64,000 nt of DNA, from assembly GCA_050296515.1 (NCBI GenBank), contig JBNKRJ010000046.1:1-64000 (forward strand), in the 5' to 3' direction. This DNA comes from NBLH01 sp050296515 (GTDB lineage Bacteria; Bacteroidota; Bacteroidia; Bacteroidales; NBLH01). A program made the translations under genes and the position numbers. This document shows, piece by piece, positions 33,787-43,274 of the stretch. The notes below the pieces were generated by a model, which saw only the letters and a list, made by a program, of their open reading frames with translations, was not told the origin of the DNA and did not search any database. Each line of letters opens with the position of its first letter. Within the stretch, counting starts at the first letter, position 1.

Positions 33787-34431
33787 ATGAAAAAGTTTGC
33801 AGTGGTACTATCTGGTAGTGGCGTTTATGATGGTGCCGAAATTCATGAAGCTACAATGACCTTGTATGCCATTATGAAACATGGCGGAACCTATGATATA
33901 TTTGCTCCTGATATTGATCAACATCATGTGATTAATCACATCACGGGAGAGGAAATGTCTGAAACCCGGAATGTTTTGATTGAATCGGCGAGAATTGCCC
34001 GTGGAAAGATCAAAAATCTTGCGGACTTTGAAGCTGCTGATTATGATTACTTAATTTTTCCTGGTGGGTTTGGTGTTGCTAAAAACCTTTCAAGCCTTGC
34101 TTTTGATGGTGCAGATTGCACTGTTGATTTGGCTGTTGAACAAGCTGTATTAGCTATGGTAAAGGAGGCCAAGCCAATCGGAGCTTTGTGTATTGCACCA
34201 GCGGTGATGGCCAAAATTATTGGAGGAGCAAAGGTTACTGTTGGTAGTGATGAAGGAACCATTTCAGCAATTGAAAAAATGGGAGGTTTTCATGAGGTAA
34301 CTACTCATGGAGAAATTGTGGTTGATGAAGAATTTAAATTGGTGACAACTCCATGTTATATGTTGGATGCTAATATTTTACAGATTGCTGAAGGTGCTGA
34401 TAATGTTGTAAAGCGTTTATTGGAATTTTAG
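33787..34431 (+). CDS. elbB: Isoprenoid biosynthesis glyoxalase ElbB
   Basis: A 214-residue DJ-1/PfpI-like class I glutamine amidotransferase-fold protein. Signature segments are VVLSGSGVYDGAEIHEATMT, LIFPGGFGVAKNLSS, IGALCIAPAVMAKI (nucleophile Cys) and TTPCYMLDANILQIAEGA. E. coli ElbB has weak glyoxalase activity and was linked to isoprenoid synthesis; its true role is unsettled. A TATCTTTA element at 33739-33746 could serve as -7 box. A clear terminator follows. Confidence 0.95.
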   Translation: MKKFAVVLSGSGVYDGAEIHEATMTLYAIMKHGGTYDIFAPDIDQHHVINHITGEEMSETRNVLIESARIARGKIKNLADFEAADYDYLIFPGGFGVAKNLSSLAFDGADCTVDLAVEQAVLAMVKEAKPIGALCIAPAVMAKIIGGAKVTVGSDEGTISAIEKMGGFHEVTTHGEIVVDEEFKLVTTPCYMLDANILQIAEGADNVVKRLLEF

Positions 34432-34467
34432 AAAATTCATTTTAATACATAAGTTTATTTTAATTGG

Positions 34468-34498
34468 AAGTTCACTTTTAGTTTAAGTGAACTTTTCG
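34468..34498 (+). terminator. Terminator after elbB
   Basis: AAGTTCACTT (34468-34477) and AAGTGAACTT (34485-34494) form a perfect 10-bp stem with a 7-base loop, followed by a short T-rich tail. Confidence 0.75.
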
Positions 34499-34537
34499 AG
34501 TTTAATTATTAATAACCTAATTACTAACTAAAAATTT

Positions 34538-35449
34538 ATGATACAGCAAATTGCAGTGATTGGATCGGGTACTATGGGAAACGGAATCGCCCATGTTTTT
34601 GCTCAAAACGGATATCAGGTTTCGTTAATCGATGTTGACCAGCAGGCTTTAGTCAGGGCTTTGGAAACGATTTCTAAAAATCTTGATCGTCTAATTAAAA
34701 AAGAAAAGATAACTAAAGAGGATAAACAAAAAACATTAGCCAATATTACTACTTTTAATGGTGACGAAAAAGCATCTGCTATTGCAAAAGGAACAGGTAA
34801 TGCTGATCTGGTAATTGAAGCAGCTACAGAAAATCCTGAAATAAAGTTTAAGATATTCAGAGAGTTAGATGAAGTTTGTAAGCCCGAATGTATTCTGGCA
34901 ACCAATACATCTTCTATATCTATCACAAAAATTGCTGCGCAAACCCAGCGACCTGATAAGGTAATAGGAATGCATTTTATGAATCCTGTACCAATAATGC
35001 AGTTGGTTGAGGTTATCAGAGGGTATAAAACCAGCAATGAGGTAACTAATTTAATTATGGAAACCTCTGGAAACCTTGGAAAACAAGCAGTTGAAGTTAA
35101 TGACTTCCCAGGCTTTGTCTCCAACAGAATTTTGATGCCTATGATAAATGAGGCCATAATTACTCTGAATGAAGGTGTTGCTGGTGTTGAAGAAATTGAC
35201 ACTGTAATGAAGCTTGGAATGGCTCATCCAATGGGACCTTTGCAGTTAGCAGATTTTATTGGTTTAGATGTTTGTTTATCAATTATGAATGTGCTTTATG
35301 ATGGTTTGGGTGATACTAAATATGCGCCAAGTCCATTGCTGATAAATATGGTAAGTGCTGGTAATCTGGGTGTTAAGTCAGGAGAAGGCTTCTATAGATG
35401 GGGGCATGGTACCAAAGATTTAATTGTTTCAGACTATTTCAAAAAATAG
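34538..35449 (+). CDS. hbd: 3-hydroxybutyryl-CoA dehydrogenase
   Basis: A 303-residue NAD(P)-dependent 3-hydroxyacyl-CoA dehydrogenase. The Rossmann motif IGSGTMGNGIAHVFAQNGY is at the N-terminus. Catalytic segments are ATNTSSISITKIAA, GMHFMNPVPIMQLVEVI (catalytic His) and the C-terminal helical domain with NRILMPMINEAI and LGMAHPMGPLQLADFIGLD. Acts in butyrate or short-chain acyl-CoA metabolism. No thiolase or crotonase is in the window, so the pathway partners are elsewhere. The C-terminus converges with the DUF4294 gene with one base between. Confidence 0.95.
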   Translation: MIQQIAVIGSGTMGNGIAHVFAQNGYQVSLIDVDQQALVRALETISKNLDRLIKKEKITKEDKQKTLANITTFNGDEKASAIAKGTGNADLVIEAATENPEIKFKIFRELDEVCKPECILATNTSSISITKIAAQTQRPDKVIGMHFMNPVPIMQLVEVIRGYKTSNEVTNLIMETSGNLGKQAVEVNDFPGFVSNRILMPMINEAIITLNEGVAGVEEIDTVMKLGMAHPMGPLQLADFIGLDVCLSIMNVLYDGLGDTKYAPSPLLINMVSAGNLGVKSGEGFYRWGHGTKDLIVSDYFKK

Positions 35450-35450
35450 T

Positions 35451-36074
35451 TTAAAGCATACCATTTTCGATGCGAATTACGATGTCTTCAATCATTCGGT
35501 CGTCGCCTTTCGCATCATACTCCATTTTTAGATTAGAACCAAAAAGCCTCGCTACAGACTGCCAGAAGAATGCGTTAAGTGAACCTTTTAGCTCTTTAAC
35601 AATTTCATATGTAGTGTGACCAGTCTCCCTGTCAATTAATTTTATTAAAATCCTGCCTTGAGTAAATGTGAGTTTGCGCAATTTACCTTCAAACTCTGTT
35701 TTAAGTGCTTTTTCTTTTTGCTTTAAATAGAAGCTTTTTTCTTTCTTAGTATCATATCTTTCAAGATCTTCATTTATGTCTTTTAATTGTTCACTAACAA
35801 TTTGAGAATAGGGATATACTTTTTTTACATAAAGGACCAGTCTTGAATATCTTCGCTGCTGTCTTCTTGATTTAAATTTAAAAGGAGGTCTTACTATAAT
35901 TGATCTTAAAGAAACATGAATTAGAGTATCGCCATTTTCAATTAATGCTTGCGCCAGATGGCCATCTATTAGTCGTTGATCTTTTAATGTATCTAATCGT
36001 ACAATATTTTGAGAATGAGCTTTTAGCCCAAACAAGATCACTATCAATAATATAAATATACTCTTCAACATCAA
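35451..36074 (-). CDS. DUF4294 exported protein
   Basis: A 207-residue protein with a signal peptide (MMLKSIFILLIVILFGLKAHS). Typical DUF4294 segments: the arginine-rich KFKSRRQQRRYSRLVLYVKK, VYPYSQIVSEQLKDINEDLE and LIKLIDRETGHTTYEIVKEL with WQSVARLFGSNLKMEYDA near the end. The family is largely restricted to Bacteroidota and has no known function. It probably acts in the periplasm. Confidence 0.9.
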   Translation of the reverse strand: MMLKSIFILLIVILFGLKAHSQNIVRLDTLKDQRLIDGHLAQALIENGDTLIHVSLRSIIVRPPFKFKSRRQQRRYSRLVLYVKKVYPYSQIVSEQLKDINEDLERYDTKKEKSFYLKQKEKALKTEFEGKLRKLTFTQGRILIKLIDRETGHTTYEIVKELKGSLNAFFWQSVARLFGSNLKMEYDAKGDDRMIEDIVIRIENGML

Positions 36075-36190
36075 AATTCTTTAAAAAAGCAAAGATCTGC
36101 ATTAGCAAAAATACAAAATTACATAATCGGGCAGATCCATTTATTCTTGATAGTAACGTTAAATTACATTAAAAATATATAAAGTTGTGA

Positions 36191-37666
36191 TTAATTCGTT
36201 CGGTTAATTCTCCACATCGATTTTTCCGCTATTTTTTCAGATGATACAGAAGTTTGCTTGTTTTCATAAAAGAGTTTTGCCATAATAATGGCAGCAATTT
36301 CATTATCTCCATTATCTTTTAGTGATTCTTTCGGATTAAAATATTTCTGTACAAAATGCGTATCATAATTTCCTGAGATAAAAGTTTCGTGTTCCATCAC
36401 AAATTTTCCAAAACTTAAAGTGCTTTCAATGCCCGAGAATTTATATTCGTTAATGGCTCTTTTCATTCTGATAATAGCTTTTTCCCGTGTTGGAGCATAT
36501 ACTATTAGTTTAGAAATGATTGGATCGTAATAAATTGGGATTTCCAATCCGTTATCGTAACCATCGTCAACTCTGATTCCTATACCACCCGGTCTTTTAT
36601 AGTTCTTAAGAACACCAACATCAGGCAAAAAGTTGTTTTTAGGATCTTCGGCATAAACTCTTAGCTCAATCGAATGTCCTGTAATTTTTAAATCCTCCTG
36701 ATTGAAACTCAATTTGTCCCCCATCGCTACCCGAATCTGCTCTTTTACCAAATCAACCCCGGTAATAAATTCAGTAACAGGATGTTCCACCTGCAAGCGA
36801 GTGTTCATTTCTAAAAAGTAAAATTTGCCGTTATCATAAAGAAATTCAACAGTACCAGCACCTTCGTAGTTACAAGCTTTTGCAACTTTCACTGCAGCCT
36901 CGGTCATCTTTTTCCTGATTTCATTGTTTAGCACAGACGAAGGTGCTTCTTCTATTACTTTTTGGTGCCTGCGTTGCACAGAGCATTCTCTTTCAAAAAG
37001 GTGAACAACATTTCCATGTTGATCTGCAAGTATTTGAATTTCAATATGACGTGGTGAGGCAATGTATTTTTCGATAAAAACCGAACCATCTCCAAAAGCA
37101 GACTTTGCTTCACCTATGGCAAGCTTAATTTGCTCTTCGAATTCATTTTCTGATTGAACAATTTTCATCCCTTTACCACCTCCACCTGCTGCAGCTTTTA
37201 TTAAAACAGGGAAGCCTATTTCTTTGGATATTTTTTTTGCATCCTGAATATCTGAAATGGCTTTATCAGTGCCAGGAACCATAGGAATTCCAAAGTCTTT
37301 TAAAGTGGCTTTGGCTGCAAGTTTATTCCCCATCAATTTAATTGAATTTGCACTTGGCCCAATAAATTTAATACCCGCTTTAGTAACAGATTTTGCAAAG
37401 TTTTCATTTTCAGATAAAAACCCATAACCCGGATGAATTGCATCAACATTTAGGCGTAATGCCGTTTCAATTATTTTTGTACCATTTAAATAAGATTCTG
37501 ATGATGGAGCCGGGCCAATACAAATAGCCTCATCGGCATAAATGGTGTGCGGCATTAATCTGTCTGCTTCTGAAAAAACAGCCACAGTTTTTATTCCCAT
37601 TTCTTTAATGGAGCGCATTATTCGTAAGGCAATTTCACCTCTGTTAGCAATCAGAATTTTTTCCAT
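36191..37666 (-). CDS. accC: Biotin carboxylase subunit of an acyl-CoA carboxylase
   Basis: A 491-residue biotin carboxylase that uses ATP and bicarbonate to carboxylate biotin on a carrier protein. Motifs in order: MEKILIANRGEIALRIMRSI, IHPGYGFLSEN, the glycine-rich ATP loop KAAAGGGGKGMKIV, RECSVQRRHQKVIEEAPS and FLEMNTRLQVEHPVTE. Length is slightly above the usual 450 because of a C-terminal extension of about 40 residues. There is no carrier or carboxyltransferase gene alongside, so it may serve acetyl- or propionyl-CoA carboxylase encoded elsewhere. Confidence 0.95.
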   Translation of the reverse strand: MEKILIANRGEIALRIMRSIKEMGIKTVAVFSEADRLMPHTIYADEAICIGPAPSSESYLNGTKIIETALRLNVDAIHPGYGFLSENENFAKSVTKAGIKFIGPSANSIKLMGNKLAAKATLKDFGIPMVPGTDKAISDIQDAKKISKEIGFPVLIKAAAGGGGKGMKIVQSENEFEEQIKLAIGEAKSAFGDGSVFIEKYIASPRHIEIQILADQHGNVVHLFERECSVQRRHQKVIEEAPSSVLNNEIRKKMTEAAVKVAKACNYEGAGTVEFLYDNGKFYFLEMNTRLQVEHPVTEFITGVDLVKEQIRVAMGDKLSFNQEDLKITGHSIELRVYAEDPKNNFLPDVGVLKNYKRPGGIGIRVDDGYDNGLEIPIYYDPIISKLIVYAPTREKAIIRMKRAINEYKFSGIESTLSFGKFVMEHETFISGNYDTHFVQKYFNPKESLKDNGDNEIAAIIMAKLFYENKQTSVSSEKIAEKSMWRINRTN

Positions 37667-37746
37667 TAGAATTGATAATTAGGTTAAGTTTCCGAAAGTT
37701 AATCAAAAGTGCGAAATTCGCAAACAGTTTATTTTTAGGAGGATAA

Positions 37747-38652
37747 CTAATGAGTAATGGCTTTCATGGTTTCTTCAATATCGCGTGGAGTTTTGTATAT
37801 TTTTCGGTATTCTGTCATGGAAAGATCTGACCAATAAAGTGGGAATCTATACTTTCCATGTAATATGGTTGCTGAAGTATCGATTAAAACAAGTTCGTAT
37901 GGTAATGCTGCGAGATGCGATTCACCTAATTTTTCCAGAAAATTGGCTTCTCCCTTTCTAATGTCTAGCAGACCAATACCAAAAATGGCTATTTTTCGCT
38001 CTTTAAAAACCATTTCGTATACTTTAAAAGTACCATCTTTTCTAGCCTGCAGATTTTTTCTAATGGTTTCAACTCCATTTTCAAAAGAACTAAATTCAAC
38101 CAATTCAATTACATCATCAAAGCCAGGATTGCGAACAAGAAACCTGAATTCCTTCAGCTCTCTCTCTGTTAAGCTGCTGGTAATAAAAGGTTTAAATTCA
38201 GTACTTATTGCAAATAGTGCAGATTTTATGTCTAATGATATCTGATTCAGTTCAATTTCATACCTCTTTGCATCATCTCTTAAATATGCGTAGAAAATAT
38301 ACTCTGGATTTAAAAGACTAATCTCAACATCATTCCCTTTTTGTATTAACCCAATTCTCATAACAGAAGCCATAATTCCTCTGTCACCAGTTTTAAGTGT
38401 TAGGTCTATTAAATCCTGGCGGGTATAGGTAATAACTAAAAGATTGGCATTTTTAGCGGGGTGATAGCTTCCAATTACTTCAAAACTATCAACTTTCAGA
38501 GCCTCCTCAATTTTAGTTTTCACTTCGCTAATGCTCCCTTGTTGCATACCTAGCTTATAAAAAGCTACAAGTCCGCCATCAGCAGAAGCACTTGAGGATA
38601 ATATTGTTAAGAAAATGCTTATTGATAATATTTTTTTTAGAATTGGATTCAT
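37747..38652 (-). CDS. Exported protein of unknown function
   Basis: A 301-residue protein with a signal peptide (about residues 1-25, ISIFLTILSSSASA). The first 110 residues of the mature part (FYKLGMQQGSISEVKTKIEE, SFEVIGSYHPAKNANLLVIT) faintly resemble DUF302 domains; the second half is not recognised (LREL-type helices, then ILHGKYRFPLYWSDLSMTEY). The gap to the divergent LRR gene is 289 bases of non-coding AT-rich DNA. Confidence 0.75.
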   Translation of the reverse strand: MNPILKKILSISIFLTILSSSASADGGLVAFYKLGMQQGSISEVKTKIEEALKVDSFEVIGSYHPAKNANLLVITYTRQDLIDLTLKTGDRGIMASVMRIGLIQKGNDVEISLLNPEYIFYAYLRDDAKRYEIELNQISLDIKSALFAISTEFKPFITSSLTERELKEFRFLVRNPGFDDVIELVEFSSFENGVETIRKNLQARKDGTFKVYEMVFKERKIAIFGIGLLDIRKGEANFLEKLGESHLAALPYELVLIDTSATILHGKYRFPLYWSDLSMTEYRKIYKTPRDIEETMKAITH

Positions 38653-38941
38653 TGATGATGTTTCTCCCCCAAATAGTTTATGACTAAATTAAACAAAATT
38701 GTAAAGTAAATACAATATTGTTAACCAATTTCCACTAATTTGCATAAACCATAGGTTGTTTTTCAATCTGTGTTCATTAAATTATATTGAAACTTATATA
38801 ATATCGCAAATATGCAGACCGATAGATTGAATATTTGACTTATTATAGTAATTTGATCGATAGGTCTTTATTTTTGATTAATGATTATTGCCTTTGAGTC
38901 TGCTTTGAAATTTTATTTATAAATTTACTTCGTTTTTGTGA

Positions 38942-40003
38942 ATGACTACTTCTATGCTTGGTTTTAAATTATTTTTTGCATTTCTGTTGTCTCTTATACT
39001 ATCAACAGCATTAAATGCTCAACGGCTTCTTTCTGAGGAAGAGCTGGAGGAAACAGAAGTGTATGGAAGTTTGGATGAAGCACTTCAGAGTCCTGAAAAA
39101 GTATACCAACTAGATTTATTAACGAGTGATTTAAAGCACCTGCCACCAACAATAGGTAAATTAAAGAGATTACAAAGACTTTTTTTGTATGAAAATCAAC
39201 TAACTGAACTTCCTCCGGAAATTGGTGAGTTAACCAACCTTCAGGAGTTGTATCTTGATGGAAATTCATTAACTAAATTACCACCTGAGATTGGAAAGCT
39301 TAAAAATTTAGAGGTTTTAGGTTTACATGGAAATAAACTTACTGGTTTGCCTAATGAGATTGAAGGGCTTCAATCTTTAAGGGTGTTGTATCTTACAGAA
39401 AATCAGCTAATTAAGCTTCCGAAAGAAATTAGAAAGCTTACTGAGTTGGAGAGCCTCGATCTTGCATACAATCAATTGACAGAATTACCTGAAGAGATTG
39501 GTGATTTAAGTAAGTTGAAAGAATTATTTTTGACAGCAAATAAAATAAAGAATGTTCCTAAAGAAATAGGAAAATTAAAGAACCTTGAGAAATTTTATTT
39601 AGACGATAATAAATTACTTCAGGCTCCTGAGGAAATTGGTAATCTTTTAAAACTTAAAGAATTAGGATTAGCAAATAATAATTTAACTTCTGTACCTGGA
39701 TCATTAGGAAAATTAAAAAAACTTGAAAGTCTTTATTTATCTGGTAATCAATTGCGTAAATTGCCAATTGATATTGGTCAGCTTGAGAATCTTCAGAATT
39801 TATTTCTTTCGGACAATTTTTTGTTGAGTTTGCCAAAAGAAATGGGGAAATTGACAAAGCTGAAGGAGTTAAATCTTTATAATAATAAGTTAACTTATTT
39901 ACCTACAGAGTTTTCAGGGCTTGTGAGCTTAGAAAATTTAGGTATTGGTAAAAATGAGTTAAAACATCTGCCAGGGAACCTCGAAAAGATTAATGTTTAT
40001 TAA
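38942..40003 (+). CDS. Exported leucine-rich-repeat protein
   Basis: A 353-residue protein with a signal peptide (LGFKLFFAFLLSLILSTALN) and then about twelve leucine-rich repeats of 23 residues each, from residue 60 to the C-terminus (for example LTKLPPEIGKLKNLEVLGLH). The consensus, with LPxEIGxLxxL, is that of plant Ras-group/shoc2-like LRRs widespread in Bacteroidota. It likely forms a binding surface in the periplasm or outside. No catalytic or sorting domain is visible. The start could be the ATG at 38942 or the one at 38954. Confidence 0.9.
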   Translation: MTTSMLGFKLFFAFLLSLILSTALNAQRLLSEEELEETEVYGSLDEALQSPEKVYQLDLLTSDLKHLPPTIGKLKRLQRLFLYENQLTELPPEIGELTNLQELYLDGNSLTKLPPEIGKLKNLEVLGLHGNKLTGLPNEIEGLQSLRVLYLTENQLIKLPKEIRKLTELESLDLAYNQLTELPEEIGDLSKLKELFLTANKIKNVPKEIGKLKNLEKFYLDDNKLLQAPEEIGNLLKLKELGLANNNLTSVPGSLGKLKKLESLYLSGNQLRKLPIDIGQLENLQNLFLSDNFLLSLPKEMGKLTKLKELNLYNNKLTYLPTEFSGLVSLENLGIGKNELKHLPGNLEKINVY

Positions 40004-40156
40004 AAACATTTTCTTTTTCAGCATTTTTTGAAAAACCTAAGCATTTATAAAAACATTATTTTGTTTTAGAAATTTTATTAATTTTACTGGAAGGATTTTT
40101 GTTTATAATAATATCTAAATTAAACATTCTATAAACTACAGGGAGAACTATTTTTA

Positions 40157-40999
40157 ATGCAGGTAACACTTGACGATATACAGCATATAATTACAGCAAT
40201 AAGAACTAGTTCAACTTATGATTTTAGGAACTATTCCATAAAATCATTTACCAGAAGAATTGAGAAGGCACTTTTCGATTTTAAATTAAACGTACCAAAT
40301 CTTATAAAAAAGATAAAATCAGAACCCGATTTTATTGAAAGCCTTGTAAAAAACATTACAGTAAATACTACCGAGTTGTTTCGTGATCCAAAAGCATGGC
40401 AAACTTTGAGGTATCGAATTCTTAATCAATTTACTGAAAATAGAAAAATTAATATTTGGCATGCGGGTTGCTCCACCGGGCAAGAAGTTTATTCGATGTT
40501 GATTTTACTGAATGAACTTGGAATGCTTGAAAAGGCGAATGTTTTTGCAACAGATATTAATGAAGATGTTTTGAAAATAGCAAAAAAGGGAGAGTATACA
40601 TATCGGTTTAACCTTGAATATTTTGAAAATTTCAATAAGGTAATACGTGAAAACCCATTTAACTATGAACTTTATAATGAGGTTCCATATTCAAGATATT
40701 TAGAGATTGATAAAGTAAATGATTCAATAAAAGTACATGAGTTTTTGCGTAAAAAGCCCGTTTGGTTAAAGCACGACCTTGTTAATGAAGGCAATGTATT
40801 TAACACCAAATTTGATTTAATAATGTGCCGAAATGTGCTGATTTATTTTAATACAGAGCTACAATCTCATGTTTTTGAAACATTTTATCATAGTTTATTT
40901 CGAAAAGGAGTGTTAATGATTGGTATTCACGAGAGTATTATTGGACCAATGGCAAATAATTTTACTAAATCAGGTTTGATTTATTTAAGAAAAGACTAA
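40157..40999 (+). CDS. cheR: CheR-type chemoreceptor methyltransferase
   Basis: A 280-residue protein. The N-terminal helical domain (residues 1-75) precedes a SAM-binding domain with VKNITVNTTELFRDPKAWQT, the SAM loop HAGCSTGQEVYSM (from His102), ATDINEDVLKIAKKGEY and the terminal CRNVLIYFN motif. These are the conserved features of active CheR, which methylates glutamates on chemoreceptors. First gene of a four-gene unit with a CheR paralogue, CheB and a GAF protein. No chemoreceptor, CheA or CheW is in the window, so the target may be a non-motility sensor. Confidence 0.93.
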   Translation: MQVTLDDIQHIITAIRTSSTYDFRNYSIKSFTRRIEKALFDFKLNVPNLIKKIKSEPDFIESLVKNITVNTTELFRDPKAWQTLRYRILNQFTENRKINIWHAGCSTGQEVYSMLILLNELGMLEKANVFATDINEDVLKIAKKGEYTYRFNLEYFENFNKVIRENPFNYELYNEVPYSRYLEIDKVNDSIKVHEFLRKKPVWLKHDLVNEGNVFNTKFDLIMCRNVLIYFNTELQSHVFETFYHSLFRKGVLMIGIHESIIGPMANNFTKSGLIYLRKD

Positions 41000-41018
41000 T
41001 AAATTTTAAGAAGAAATT

Positions 41019-41852
41019 TTGGGAATAAAAAGGATAATATTAGGTGTTTCAGATATAAAGAATCTTTTTCAGGCTGTAAATGCAACGTATTCCCTGGATT
41101 TTTCGAATTATGCTTTAAGTTCGCTAAAGCGAAGAGTTGAAAAATTCATGGGAAATTATTTTATAACTAATATTGATGAACTAGTCAATCGTTTAGATAA
41201 GGATGGAAATTTCTTTGAGTTGTTTTTGCAGACGATTCTTGTTGAAGATACTGAAATGTTCAGAGATCCGGAGTTCTGGTCTGAGCTAAAAAACAACGTA
41301 CTAAAGAAATACAGGTATGCTACCGAAATAAAAATTTGGATGCCGGATATCAATTCTGGTGATGAATTATACTCCTTACAAATTGTTCTGGAACAATTAA
41401 ATTTAGCAGAAAAGGCAAGCATCTATGCCAGCACGATGAGTGAGCTTAATATTGAGAAAATCAAGCGGGCATCATGTGACCAAAAAAAGATGGAAATTAA
41501 TGTTGCTAATTTTGAAAGATTTGAAGAAGGAGCTAATTTAAATGAATATTTTCAGCAACAAGGAAATGTCTCATTTTTAAACTCTATTTTTAATTCCAGG
41601 TTAACAATTGAAAAGCATAATCTGTTTATTGAAAAACCTGTAAGTATTTTTGATATAGTACTTTTCAGGAATAAAATGTTATATTACAATCCGCAATTAA
41701 GAATTGACGCACTAAAAATACTTACATCCGCAATTAGGCCAGGCGGTTATATTGCTGTTGGAATTAAAGAAATGATTGATTACCCTGCTTGGGAAAACGA
41801 TTATGTGGTGCTAAGTGAATCAGAAAAAATATTTAAAAAGATATTAAAATAA
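41019..41852 (+). CDS. Degenerate CheR paralogue, probably non-catalytic
   Basis: A 277-residue homologue of the preceding CheR, aligned over its whole length (TILVEDTEMFRDPEFWSELK against TVNTTELFRDPKAWQTL). The SAM loop HAGCSTGQE is replaced by MPDINSGDE (residues 108-116), the ATDIN segment by ASTMSE, and CRNVLIYF by FRNKMLYY. It has therefore lost most SAM-contact residues. The start is a TTG at 41019 preceded by AAGAA. It lies 19 bases after cheR and 19 before cheB, so it is part of the unit. It may bind the receptor or the active CheR as a regulatory partner. Confidence 0.85.
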   Translation: MGIKRIILGVSDIKNLFQAVNATYSLDFSNYALSSLKRRVEKFMGNYFITNIDELVNRLDKDGNFFELFLQTILVEDTEMFRDPEFWSELKNNVLKKYRYATEIKIWMPDINSGDELYSLQIVLEQLNLAEKASIYASTMSELNIEKIKRASCDQKKMEINVANFERFEEGANLNEYFQQQGNVSFLNSIFNSRLTIEKHNLFIEKPVSIFDIVLFRNKMLYYNPQLRIDALKILTSAIRPGGYIAVGIKEMIDYPAWENDYVVLSESEKIFKKILK

Positions 41853-41871
41853 CAAAAGGAAGTTAGATTAG

Positions 41872-42432
41872 ATGGCATATAAGTACATTATAATAGGCGG
41901 ATCAGCAGGAAGTTTTCAAACTGTTACTAATATACTTGCTTCGCTTCCGGCAGGTTTTCCATACCCTGTTTTTTTATGCCTTCACAGGCTAAAGCACGTT
42001 AGAACTGGTTTTGTTGAAGCATTATCAATTAAGTCGAGCATCAAAGTGGTTGAACCTAATGATAAAGAGTTTATTCGTCAAAACAAAGCTTATTTGGCCC
42101 CGGCAAACTATCATATGTACTTTGAGTTAGGTAATCACATTGCTTTATCAACTGAAGAGGCAGTAAATCACTCCAGACCATCAATAGATATCTCTTTCGC
42201 ATCAGCCGCATATACATACAAGTCGAAGCTGATTGGCATAATTTTATCGGGTGCAAATAAAGACGGTGCATTTGGATTAAGCCAGGTGAAAGAAAATGGT
42301 GGGCTGACTATTGTGCAAGATCCAGATGAGTGTCAGGTAAGAACAATGACAAGTGCAGCAATTAGTGCTACCAATGTTGATCATGTGCTTAAAGTTGATG
42401 AAATTATTAACTTTTTGGTCAAAATGGGATGA
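41872..42432 (+). CDS. cheB: CheB-type methylesterase, catalytic domain only
   Basis: A 186-residue protein consisting only of the CheB esterase domain; the N-terminal receiver domain of classical CheB is absent. The catalytic triad is visible: Ser11 in IIGGSAGS, His38 in LCLHRLKH and Asp131 in SGANKDGAFGL. The C-terminal helix has VRTMTSAAISATNVDHVL. It would reverse CheR methylation and must be controlled by something other than receiver phosphorylation. It is third in the four-gene unit; the next gene starts 32 bases later. Confidence 0.92.
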   Translation: MAYKYIIIGGSAGSFQTVTNILASLPAGFPYPVFLCLHRLKHVRTGFVEALSIKSSIKVVEPNDKEFIRQNKAYLAPANYHMYFELGNHIALSTEEAVNHSRPSIDISFASAAYTYKSKLIGIILSGANKDGAFGLSQVKENGGLTIVQDPDECQVRTMTSAAISATNVDHVLKVDEIINFLVKMG

Positions 42433-42464
42433 TGTTTGTAGAACAAGTTGTTAAATGAAATGGA

Positions 42465-43274
42465 ATGAAAAAAAGTAGAATCAAAATAATAGCCATTGTC
42501 CTCTTTGTTTTGCAGTTAGCATTAGGAGTTAAGTCTATTTTGATTATCCAAAAAATACTGAGAAACCAAGAAGATTTTAATATCACTATCATAGATAAGC
42601 TTCTGTTATTTGCTGGTTTTTTGGCAGGAGTTCTTGTTTCAGTAGTTTTGGTAATTCTTATTTTTAGTGCATTAGCTTCAGCCCAAAAAGAGACAAGTAA
42701 TGCGAGTGAAAAGGAAATCTCTGAAAAAAAGAAGAAGCCTAAAGGTAGAGAACAAAATGAAACTACTGGTGAAAATCGTGAGGAGAAGAGAAAAGCTCTG
42801 GAAAAGTTGAACGTAGAACTTGAAGCTATTTCAGAAATTGAGAAATTTGCAGAAAAGGTGCTTATCAATATTTCAAAAGTGTATGATATAATGCAAGGAA
42901 TTTTCTTTGTGAAAAATCAATCTGATAAAGTATTTAGGAAAAAAGGTGCTTATGCCTATTACAATGAGGATGAACTTAGAGAATTTTCAGAAGAGGTTGG
43001 TTTATCCGGACAGGTAGCAGCTAACAAGAAACTATTAAATATTTCAAACCTTCCTGAGAAGTATTTAACAGTACTTTCAGGACTGGGAAAATCATCTCCT
43101 GCAAATCTTTTGATATTGCCCGTTGTTTATAAAAATGAGTCGATTGGGATAATTGAATTAGCTTCGTTCAAAAAATTTGATTCATTAGCAGAAGAAGTAT
43201 TGACTGATTTTATGAATCAGATTAACGAAAAGCTTTCAAAGTTGAGTGTACAGAAAGAACCAACCATTAAATAA
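42465..43274 (+). CDS. Membrane-anchored GAF-domain protein
   Basis: A 269-residue protein with two N-terminal helices (about 7-26 and 43-68), a charged linker and predicted coiled coil (residues 75-125, KEISEKKKKPKGREQNETTG). A GAF-like sensor domain follows at 125-260 (FFVKNQSDKVFRKKGAYAYY, GLSGQVAANKKLLNISNLPE, PANLLILPVVYKNESIGIIE). It is the last gene of the CheR-CheR'-CheB unit and may act as its sensor. Its 3' end overlaps the convergent YqaA-like gene by eight bases. Confidence 0.87.
   Translation: MKKSRIKIIAIVLFVLQLALGVKSILIIQKILRNQEDFNITIIDKLLLFAGFLAGVLVSVVLVILIFSALASAQKETSNASEKEISEKKKKPKGREQNETTGENREEKRKALEKLNVELEAISEIEKFAEKVLINISKVYDIMQGIFFVKNQSDKVFRKKGAYAYYNEDELREFSEEVGLSGQVAANKKLLNISNLPEKYLTVLSGLGKSSPANLLILPVVYKNESIGIIELASFKKFDSLAEEVLTDFMNQINEKLSKLSVQKEPTIK

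Noticed and set aside
38942..40003. LRR DNA as a candidate recombining repeat locus
   Set aside because: The LRR units differ at nucleotide level and encode an ordinary LRR protein.
42419..42868. Reverse-strand reading frame opposite the GAF protein
   Set aside because: It is antisense to a well-supported gene and has no start context or family match.
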